From Victivallaceae bacterium (GTDB lineage Bacteria; Verrucomicrobiota; Lentisphaeria; Victivallales; Victivallaceae), in contig JAQUTL010000007.1 of the NCBI GenBank assembly GCA_028709805.1, forward strand, positions 1 through 64,000: DNA of 64,000 bases, read 5' to 3'. The stretch's first letter is position 1. Each line of letters opens with the position of its first letter. Below, piece by piece: positions 20,168 to 27,689 of the stretch. The translations under genes and the position numbers were made by a program. The notes under the pieces were generated by a model. That model searched no databases. It was given only the letters and a program-made list of their open reading frames with translations, and was not told the origin of the DNA.

Positions 20168-20206
20168 CGCACAACGCACAACGCACAACGCACAACGCAC
20201 AACGCC
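20168..20206. repeat. Heptanucleotide tandem repeat (cgcacaa x5)
   Basis: cgcacaacgcacaacgcacaacgcacaacgcacaacgc; the sibling copy has about two related units (gatgtgc) at 14459. Confidence 0.8.
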
Positions 20207-20273
20207 ACTGCCACCCTATACCCCCCCACACCCTATATCCCGTAAAGGGTATGGAGGGCAACAGGGCACGAGG

Positions 20274-20996
20274 CTATTCGAGCGGTCCGGCTATTTCGCG
20301 GTGGAAGTGCCGGAACACTTCGCCGTTGTTTCCGTCGTCGTCCATATCGTCAAACGTAATGGCGGCGGAGACGACCGGGAAGATTGCGGCGATTTTGTCA
20401 AGGATACTCTTTGCCGCTGGACAGTCTCCGGCCTCAATGCAAATCTTTGCGGCGTTGTACAGCCGCCGAATATCCCCGGCGCGGCGGCTCTGTGCTTCGC
20501 GGTCGGCAATCAGCAACACACGGGCGGTCACTTCCAGACGGTGGCGCAATTTATTGGCGCGTTTCGGCACGGTATAATATTCAGCACAATAGAGACCGTT
20601 AAGCAGGCGGTATATATTGCTGATGTGAAGACGGCGCTGCTCCTCTTCGTCGAGCAGTGCGGCCCGCTCTCCGGCGGTCAGCGTGTCGGGTTCCGTCGGG
20701 TCGTCCGGGGCGGCCGGGTCTTGCACGTTGTAGAAGTGGGCGCCCCGCCGCAACCACTGCAGATAGCGGAGCTGTTCGCCGGAATGCGGCTTGCCGAAAA
20801 GGGGGAATCCCCCGGCGCATGGCGCTATGCGCGTTTTAGGTGGCATTGCGTGCGTTTTGGCGGCGATTGTCGTTTTGCTGATAATCTTTGGCTGGATTTG
20901 CCTATCGTCGCTCTGCGTTGGCGCAAATGACCTTTCTGTCGATTTTGCTTCACCCGTTGGGTTTGTGGCTCGGTTGTCAATTCTCACTTCGTTCAT
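20274..20996 (-). CDS. Element-encoded hypothetical protein
   Basis: 240-aa ORF (possible later start at MPPKTRIAPC); helical, HTH-like RRAGDIRRLYNAAKICIEAGD; no family recognised. Confidence 0.5.
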   Translation of the reverse strand: MNEVRIDNRATNPTGEAKSTERSFAPTQSDDRQIQPKIISKTTIAAKTHAMPPKTRIAPCAGGFPLFGKPHSGEQLRYLQWLRRGAHFYNVQDPAAPDDPTEPDTLTAGERAALLDEEEQRRLHISNIYRLLNGLYCAEYYTVPKRANKLRHRLEVTARVLLIADREAQSRRAGDIRRLYNAAKICIEAGDCPAAKSILDKIAAIFPVVSAAITFDDMDDDGNNGEVFRHFHREIAGPLE

Positions 20997-21549
20997 GGCT
21001 CAAGTCCTCCGGCCGTGGTCAACAAGAAAGCCGCTTCCGGTCGGTGTGTTCAGCACCTTGCGCCGGGTAGATTAAGTCCGGCGTTTCACGGAAACGGCTA
21101 AAAGCCCACGGGCCAATACAATAAGGTTTTCGGTTTAACGCCAGCGCCGGTATCTCCCCCGGTTTGAAAACTTCGGCGGTTGCGGCTGAACACTCGCAAC
21201 AGTTTTACAATACCGCCGCTGTCTGCTAATTGCAATGGGGCGGCGGCGGATTTGCCGTTATTTTATTGTTTTGCGGCAACGCGCTTTACTTCATCAAGGC
21301 AAAAATGAGAAACTATGCTTTGTTATGCGCTTTTACAAAGTATGCTATTATCTCCCGGCTGTCGTGTATTCCGGGCGGCTGAACGCATTGCGCCGCAACG
21401 TGTTGTATCTATATTGCAAAAAGCTGGTGACGTTTTGTCATTTCGCCTTAATAACAACTGGGTGAATATCTAACCTGCCTCCCTGTCTCGCTTCGCTTGA
21501 CAGGGACAGGGAGGATAGATAGATATATTGATACTATTTGTATATGGTG

Positions 21550-21675
21550 GTGGTGAAATTCATTTGTATATAGGAAAAAGAATTTCACCACATTGATAAA
21601 AATTGACATAACTAACTAATTGTAATGCTGTTATGACGCTACGGCGCAACTTGCCTAAAAAAAGAATTTCACCAC
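21550..21675. repeat. Three copies of a 12-bp inverted/direct repeat (gtggtgaaattc / gaatttcaccac)
   Basis: 21550..21561 inverted relative to 21580..21591 and 21664..21675, in an AT-rich noncoding zone. Confidence 0.8.
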
Positions 21676-21740
21676 ATCGACTTGGGGCAATAAAAAGCCG
21701 CCTTTTGCACACTGCATTCGGCGGCGTTTCCGTTCCGGCG

Positions 21741-24071
21741 TTAAGCCGATAACCCCCCGTTGTCCGGTAGTTTGTAAACTACTTGTCGGCTCCTCCCCGT
21801 TGTTTTTTCAATCTTCTTTTCACTTGTAAGTTGTTTTAAAGCCGTCCGCAATCCGCCGGTTTCTATCGGCGGGTCACTTGTGTTCAGCTGGTTTCTAATA
21901 TCCGTTTCGCCCATTCCGGCGCGATTGTCGGCAAGCACCTTGACAATTTCCGCGCCGAGTTCGTCCCGGTGTTCGGCCCTCTGCGCTGTTTCCACTTGGC
22001 TCCAGTCGCTTTCCGTTGCGGCCTTAAACCACCAGCCGCCGTACCATTCGAAGTAGAATGCTAGCCCCTCCGCTGCGCCGTTGACCTTTTCAACAACCAG
22101 CTTGTAGATTTTGTTTTTTCCGGTTCCCCTCGGCGTAATAATCATCCGGGCGCGTGAACTGTTATTCCAGTCCGTTGACCCGGAGTATGAGCCGCCCCGG
22201 TTTGTGTGCGCTAAAAGTATAACCATAACTCCCGCCCTCCACGCAAAGGCCGCTATTCGCTTGTTGAACTCTGATACCTGATTGCGGTCATTTTCTCCGC
22301 CGGGGAACAACCGGGCTAAGTTGTCGAGGAAAACAATATCTGCGCCGTCCCGCCGCAATTCATCCGCCAGCATTTCCCCAAAAGCAGATACATTGTATTC
22401 AAGCATCCGCGTTGCCGGGTTTATTCGAGCCTCGACAAGGACGCTATCGGGGGGAAGTACGATAAATTTCGTCGGGCTGTACGGAATGCTTGCGGGCAGA
22501 GTATCCGGGTTTGCCTCGAAGTCCGATTCTCCCGTCTCTATCACTCTGTCAATCGGCTTTTTTGCGTATTCTTCCGCTTTTTCGACCTGCCGGTAAACCC
22601 GGCGGTGAACGTCGGGTTTAGTTTCTTCCACGGTGATATAGACACACTTGTATCTTTTGCCGTCTGCCCTCAACGATATTTGACGGCCTAAGAAAGGCAG
22701 TCCGTGCGCCACCGCAAGGCAAAACTGCGTTGATATTGACGATTTACCGCCACCGCCGGGGGCAAATAGAGTTTGTAGGGTTCCTCTTTCAAAAGGCCAG
22801 CCGTCATTAACAACCCACTCTCCCGGCGGGGGTTCCGTCTCTCGGAACTCCGTTTCAGTAAAGGTACAAGCCCTGATTATGTTGAGGAGGCGCTGCCGTT
22901 CGGCGTTCTCTTTGTCCTTGAGTTTGTCCCGGCTGTATGCCTCGTTCACGTCAAACATCAGCGCCGACTTGTCCCCGGCCGGGATTGTCGGGCTGCTGTA
23001 AACGCTTCGCGCGACGGCTCCGGCGTTCTCGTTCGGGTCGGAACAATAGCCGCCATCCTTTCCGCTGTCTACGATTGCTTGAAGCGCCGCGTTTGCTTGG
23101 ATTCCTCGGCGCTTGGCTTCGCAAAGCCACCGGTTGACGCATTGGTTTCTCTCGCCCTCCTGCGCTTCCTCCTGCCGGTCAAGATAACGGTTAAATTCCG
23201 TTAGCGCTTCGCCGTGCATCGGGTCTTCTTCCGGTATCAATCCGGGGCCGGTTCCCGCGTTTGCGTTCGTGCTTTTTCCGTCCGCCGGTGCGTCGGACAG
23301 CAAGCCGCCCCATGTAAAAGCGGAGATTTGCGCCGGACAGTCCGGGGCGGAGATAACCGCCGCCATTCGGCGCGGTCTTTCCGGGCTGTCGTCCCCTTTG
23401 CTGTTGAGCGTTCCGGCAAGGCGCATGATTCGCGGCGCGTCCGTAACCTGCGCGTCTATTTTTGCGGCTTGGGTGCTGAACTTAGCCGCAAGCATCCCGG
23501 TTATTGTTCTCACCGCGCCGCCGTCGTCCGCCGGTATGCCGGACGGCAGTTTATACAACAGGTGGAAGCCGTTTCCGCTGTCGTTGAACAGGGGGGCCGG
23601 CAGTCCTCGCTTTTCGAGGAAAGCGGCCGCACAGTCAACAACCGCCCGCGCCGCCGCCCGTTCCTGCTCGGTTGCCGCTGTTCCGGTGTGGCGCTCCGGG
23701 TCAACGTCAATATACAGGTGTGCGCGCCCGGTGGTGGTTGTCTTGTTCTGACAAGTTCCGGTTTCGGCTGTCGTCGGATTGATTCCGACATACCACGCGC
23801 CGCCGCCCGGTTGCCGATTCATCCATTCGCGGCACTTGTCCAAATCCTCCCGTTTGCAGCTTTGCAAAGTATAGGTGGTTGTTAAGCCGCCGCCGATATG
23901 CCGGACTTGGTACTTTCCGCCGTCCGACATTAGGTATTTTAAGTGCCGCTCAATGTCCGTAAAGTTGAATTGCTCACTTGCATTTTTCGTGGCGAGTGCT
24001 ACATTATCAACAGTTTGAGTATTTGCTTCAGCCCCCGGGATGCTGGCCGGGGGCATTTTTTTATTTTCCAT
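21741..24071 (-). CDS. Primase-helicase replication protein (primase-like N-terminus, RepA-like AAA ATPase C-terminus)
   Basis: LYIDVDPERHTG..NDSGNGFHLLYKLP primase-like segment; RGTLQTLFAPGGGGKSSISTQFCLAVAHGLPFLGRQ Walker A; ADIVFLDNLARLFPG Walker B; VILLAHTNRGGSYSGSTDWNNSSRARM. Confidence 0.8.
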   Translation of the reverse strand: MENKKMPPASIPGAEANTQTVDNVALATKNASEQFNFTDIERHLKYLMSDGGKYQVRHIGGGLTTTYTLQSCKREDLDKCREWMNRQPGGGAWYVGINPTTAETGTCQNKTTTTGRAHLYIDVDPERHTGTAATEQERAAARAVVDCAAAFLEKRGLPAPLFNDSGNGFHLLYKLPSGIPADDGGAVRTITGMLAAKFSTQAAKIDAQVTDAPRIMRLAGTLNSKGDDSPERPRRMAAVISAPDCPAQISAFTWGGLLSDAPADGKSTNANAGTGPGLIPEEDPMHGEALTEFNRYLDRQEEAQEGERNQCVNRWLCEAKRRGIQANAALQAIVDSGKDGGYCSDPNENAGAVARSVYSSPTIPAGDKSALMFDVNEAYSRDKLKDKENAERQRLLNIIRACTFTETEFRETEPPPGEWVVNDGWPFERGTLQTLFAPGGGGKSSISTQFCLAVAHGLPFLGRQISLRADGKRYKCVYITVEETKPDVHRRVYRQVEKAEEYAKKPIDRVIETGESDFEANPDTLPASIPYSPTKFIVLPPDSVLVEARINPATRMLEYNVSAFGEMLADELRRDGADIVFLDNLARLFPGGENDRNQVSEFNKRIAAFAWRAGVMVILLAHTNRGGSYSGSTDWNNSSRARMIITPRGTGKNKIYKLVVEKVNGAAEGLAFYFEWYGGWWFKAATESDWSQVETAQRAEHRDELGAEIVKVLADNRAGMGETDIRNQLNTSDPPIETGGLRTALKQLTSEKKIEKTTGRSRQVVYKLPDNGGLSA

Positions 24072-24093
24072 GTTTTGTTGTCTCCGAGTGGGG

Positions 24094-24363
24094 TTATTCG
24101 TTCGCGGCCGGTTTTATCGGGCGGCGTGACGGCTGTAAGGGCTTGTACCACCAGCGGCCGCGCAAAGAGCCGTTCACTGTCTGTACCGGGCCGTGCGGCC
24201 GAAAGCCCCGCCGCTTTAACTCGGCTTCTCTTTCCATCAGTAAGTTTGGGTTGCGGTTTATTGCGACTTCCACCGCAATTCCCCGTGTACACCGCGCGCG
24301 GATTCGTTCCGACGCATTAGGCCACAACAATAACTTCCGGTATTCGGCGTAGGGTCGTTTCAT
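24094..24363 (-). CDS. Element-encoded small hypothetical protein
   Basis: 89-aa ORF overlapping the next gene by 4 bp. Confidence 0.5.
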   Translation of the reverse strand: MKRPYAEYRKLLLWPNASERIRARCTRGIAVEVAINRNPNLLMEREAELKRRGFRPHGPVQTVNGSLRGRWWYKPLQPSRRPIKPAANE

Positions 24364-24644
24364 CGGGTTGCCCTCCCGCAGTTGGCCAGCCGCTCAACTT
24401 CCAGCCGGTCAAACCTCACCCGGCGCGGTGACGTGGCAATTTGCCGGAGCGCTCCGCAGGAAGCATACCGCCGGAGCGTCGGGCGGCTTATTTCAAGTAT
24501 ACGCATTGCTTCCCGCGCCGTGATCCTATCAACTCTTGGGATTGTCTGTCTGCAAGCCGCCTTAATTGCGGCGAGCTGTTCCGGTGTCGTCTCTCTGTCC
24601 GCCGAGGCTACGGAGATAATAGCCGTTACCGTTTCATCTTTCAT
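24360..24644 (-). CDS. HTH (excisionase/MerR-like) DNA-binding protein
   Basis: RITAREAMRILEISRPTLRRYASCGALRQIATSPRRVRFDRLEVERL, typical HTH_17/excisionase. Confidence 0.75.
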   Translation of the reverse strand: MKDETVTAIISVASADRETTPEQLAAIKAACRQTIPRVDRITAREAMRILEISRPTLRRYASCGALRQIATSPRRVRFDRLEVERLANCGRATR

Positions 24645-24821
24645 TTTTCCTGTTCTTTCCGCTATTTAGCGTCGGGGTGCTTTATTGCACTCCCATATAC
24701 AGGCAAAATGTCCGATTTTTGCATACTTTTTGAGCTTAAAAGCGTGCATTTTACTGCATACCCTCAATCGGGTACAAAAAGCGCTTTGTGCTGTCATTTC
24801 GGTACTCTAATTCTTGGCTGT

Positions 24822-25889
24822 TCAGCTCCTGTTTGCGTCGGGTTTCTCGTCAAAATAAATATTGGCGGGTTCCGTGGCTTCCTTTTCGCATTCGGGGTCT
24901 TCCTTTTCGCATTCGGGGTCTTCCTCGGCTGGTCTTTTGTACTCGAGGACTGCGGCCGGCAACACGGCGCCACTTCTGCGGATTTCGCGATTTCCCACAC
25001 TGTTGGTGTTGTTTTTGTCTGCCAGCCGCTTAGCTCTGGCCCTTTCTTTTTCGTTGTGGTATCTTTTCGCCCACCGCTTAAGCCCGGCCATCGAGGTAAC
25101 GTTCCACAATCCACAAGGGCCTCCGTCTCTAATCCATCGGCTTACTGCTCTGGTGCTTGGCTTATTCTCCCCGGCGCGTTCGACCGCACCGGCGATAAGG
25201 CTCTGCTCGAGTGACAGTATAAAGGCGCTTGCTCCGGTTCGATGTGTCCGCGCGGCGGCGGCAAGTTCTTGGGCTAATAGCGTAGCGTTCAGCCGCCATT
25301 CGGCTATTGGCCGCGCTGACCAATTCGCGCCGTTTGCAATCCATGAAAAAGCCAGTACCACCCGGTCCATCAGCCGGAGCGCGTTTTTTACCAGTTCGCA
25401 CTCTCCGGCTTCCGGCTCCGGGGAGGATGCGCCATTTGCTTTTTGCCAATAATCCGGTGTCATAACCGGCTGTTCTGCGGTTGATTCAAAAACACCCACT
25501 TTCATAAGGTTTTTCAATCCGCTTTGCGGGCTTGCGTAGCACTGGACTATCCCGGCGGCGAAAAGCCATAAATGCCAAACACGGATTGTATCTATGTCGC
25601 TTCCTGTACGGTGGCCGGAATAACGCAAACGGGCGGGGGCTATTTTGCTTATCCTGTGCGCCGCGCCGCTGATTGCTTTTATATCTTGCTTCGACAGCCG
25701 CGCGGCCGGAAGCCCCCCCGTTGCAAGCCGGGTTATGACCGGCGGCGTATCGTCGCCTAATAGCATCCGGTAAGCCGCCCACCGGGAAAGATAATTGAAC
25801 TCGGGCTGGGGCGGCGGGTAGTTACACTCTTTTCCGATATTGGCAAGCCCCCGCATATATTCATCACCGTTGAATTTATCCTTACTCAT
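24822..25889 (-). CDS. Element-encoded hypothetical protein
   Basis: 355-aa ORF, start overlaps the integrase stop by 8 bp; 21-bp tandem repeat encodes DPECEKE x2. Confidence 0.6.
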   Translation of the reverse strand: MSKDKFNGDEYMRGLANIGKECNYPPPQPEFNYLSRWAAYRMLLGDDTPPVITRLATGGLPAARLSKQDIKAISGAAHRISKIAPARLRYSGHRTGSDIDTIRVWHLWLFAAGIVQCYASPQSGLKNLMKVGVFESTAEQPVMTPDYWQKANGASSPEPEAGECELVKNALRLMDRVVLAFSWIANGANWSARPIAEWRLNATLLAQELAAAARTHRTGASAFILSLEQSLIAGAVERAGENKPSTRAVSRWIRDGGPCGLWNVTSMAGLKRWAKRYHNEKERARAKRLADKNNTNSVGNREIRRSGAVLPAAVLEYKRPAEEDPECEKEDPECEKEATEPANIYFDEKPDANRS

Positions 25890-27324
25890 GTTCAGACCTC
25901 GCGATATTTAGCAGTTTGCGAACCGCCGCAATGTCAAGAGAGCGGGCCAGTGTTGCCAGCTCTGCGCGTTCCGGCTCGTCCGCCGGAGTGACCGCCGCCG
26001 TTCCGCCGATTTGCGGTAAAGCGCCGATTGCCTTTTGCTTGGCCTCGGTTGAAATGTGCGTATAGTGCCGGGTCATGGCCGGGCTTCCGTGCCCGACGAT
26101 AGCGGCAATTACTTCTTCCGGTACTCCCGCATTGGCGCAAAGAGATACAAAGGTGTGCCGGAAGCTGTGCAAGCTGTAAACATTGGCGGCCAATTTCCGC
26201 CGGGCGGTGGTTTCGTCCTTGGTCGCGGTTGTCTGGACACCGAGCGCACACCGTATAATTTTCATAACGTCTTTTTGCAATCCTGTCGGGTTGTAAAAAT
26301 AGCGTTTTGCAACGTGGGGGAGAATATAGGGGACTTGGTCGGTTTGCCATTCCAGCGCGTCCCGCAACGCCGCTCGAAGCGGCGGAAACAACGGAATGAC
26401 AACTGGGCGGCCGCCGGTTTTGCGCTCGGTCTTCTTGGGGGTGTAGGTGATTGTATTTGCGTCAAAGTCCACCGCGTTCCAGCGCATTAAAGCGCCGTCC
26501 TGCCCCCTTGCTCCGGTAAAGCAGCAGAGATACAGCAACACGCGCATTTCTGCGGCATACAGCGGCTTGTATTCTCGTTGCACGGTGCGGCCGTCGGCAA
26601 CCGTATCGTAGAAAAAACCGTTGTTGAACCCGTCAAATATTGTTTGCACCTGCTCCGCCGAAAAGTCTTTCCTTACGGCGGTTTCATTGGTCTTTTTGCC
26701 TATCCCGTCAAAGGGGTTGCCGTCCAGAGCGGCCGGGGCCTCAAGGTGTTTGAAAATCAGCCGCAGAGCTTGTAAATAGGCGTTGAACGTGCGGCCGGAT
26801 ATTCCCGATTTCCAAAGATAACCGAAGTATTCCGCCGCGGTGTCTCCGTCCACTTCCGCCACGCGCTGAATGTCTGGACGTTCATTTAGAAGCCATTTGA
26901 GGAACAGGTCAAAGATGTTTCGATAAGTTGACAGCGTGCGTTGTCCGCTGTCCGGCCGGTTCGGTTGGTCAAGGTACGCTTCCCATGCGTCCGCCAGTCG
27001 CAGGCCGGAACGCCGTTTCAACTTTTTGGCTTCGGCAACATGTACGGCGATTTCCTCCCGGTTGTCGGCCAGTAATATTTTCCGGTATCCGGCGGCGGCG
27101 CGTTCAGCCTCCGGGCGGGTGGTGCATGGCACACCGTCCGCGTTCCTTAACATGGCGGTTTTTACTTTGCCGCCGATACGGGTTTTCAGATACCATCTTT
27201 TGCCGTCAAGGTAAATCGTCCCCGCGCCCTTTTCTCTGGTCTTTAACTGCGTTTTACTGGCCATCGTTCCCACTCCGTTTCCATTGTGATACATTGTTTT
27301 TCGTTCTGATACCAAATTTATCAC
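25882..27324 (-). CDS. Tyrosine recombinase/integrase
   Basis: TGARGQDGALMRW, SLHSFRHTFVSLCANAGVPEEVIAAIVGHGSPAMTRHYTHIS (R..HxxR..H..Y); adjacent to attR. Confidence 0.93.
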   Translation of the reverse strand: MINLVSERKTMYHNGNGVGTMASKTQLKTREKGAGTIYLDGKRWYLKTRIGGKVKTAMLRNADGVPCTTRPEAERAAAGYRKILLADNREEIAVHVAEAKKLKRRSGLRLADAWEAYLDQPNRPDSGQRTLSTYRNIFDLFLKWLLNERPDIQRVAEVDGDTAAEYFGYLWKSGISGRTFNAYLQALRLIFKHLEAPAALDGNPFDGIGKKTNETAVRKDFSAEQVQTIFDGFNNGFFYDTVADGRTVQREYKPLYAAEMRVLLYLCCFTGARGQDGALMRWNAVDFDANTITYTPKKTERKTGGRPVVIPLFPPLRAALRDALEWQTDQVPYILPHVAKRYFYNPTGLQKDVMKIIRCALGVQTTATKDETTARRKLAANVYSLHSFRHTFVSLCANAGVPEEVIAAIVGHGSPAMTRHYTHISTEAKQKAIGALPQIGGTAAVTPADEPERAELATLARSLDIAAVRKLLNIARSEHE

Positions 27325-27392
27325 ATAATGGCCTAATAGTCAAGTAATGGTCAAGTAAAAGGCAACGATATGAGCTTAATTGCTGATGACTA

Positions 27393-27437
27393 TTAATCAT
27401 TGGGTCCTCGGTTCGAGCCCGAGCGGGTGTACCATTT
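27393..27437 (+). repeat. attR (45-bp direct repeat of tRNA-Lys 3' end)
   Basis: Identical to 19175..19219. Confidence 0.92.
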
Positions 27438-27446
27438 CCGCTTCAG

Positions 27447-27481
27447 ACGGCCGGCGAAAACATTCCGCCGGCCGTTTTTTA
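27447..27481 (+). terminator. Probable original tRNA-Lys terminator, now right of attR
   Basis: acggccggcg ... cgccggccgt followed by tttttatt. Confidence 0.7.
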
Positions 27482-27689
27482 TTCTCTCCGGGTCGAGGCC
27501 GCTCCATCCCGAAACGCCGGGCGCCGCATCTTGCGGTCAACATCATAATTCATAAGCGCCGGCGATACTTGATTTTTTTTATTGCAATGATAATTTATTG
27601 ACAAGTTTCAGAAGGCGGCGTCTTAACCGGTTTTGGCCTCGCCTTTCAGTTGCACTGTTGCAGTTTATCTCACAAAAAGGGGGCACGGG

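Larger units (their letters stand above)
19175..27437. mobile_element. ~8.2 kb integrative element in tRNA-Lys (integrase, HTH protein, primase-helicase, hypotheticals)
   Basis: 45-bp identical direct repeats ttaatcattgggtcctcggttcgagcccgagcgggtgtaccattt at both ends; tyrosine integrase next to the right repeat; no capsid, portal or relaxase genes recognised. Confidence 0.9.

Noticed and set aside
27361-27437. Second tRNA-Lys gene at the right end of the element
   Set aside because: Only the 3' part (anticodon loop to CCA) is present; the acceptor 5' strand and D-arm are missing, so it is an att duplicate.
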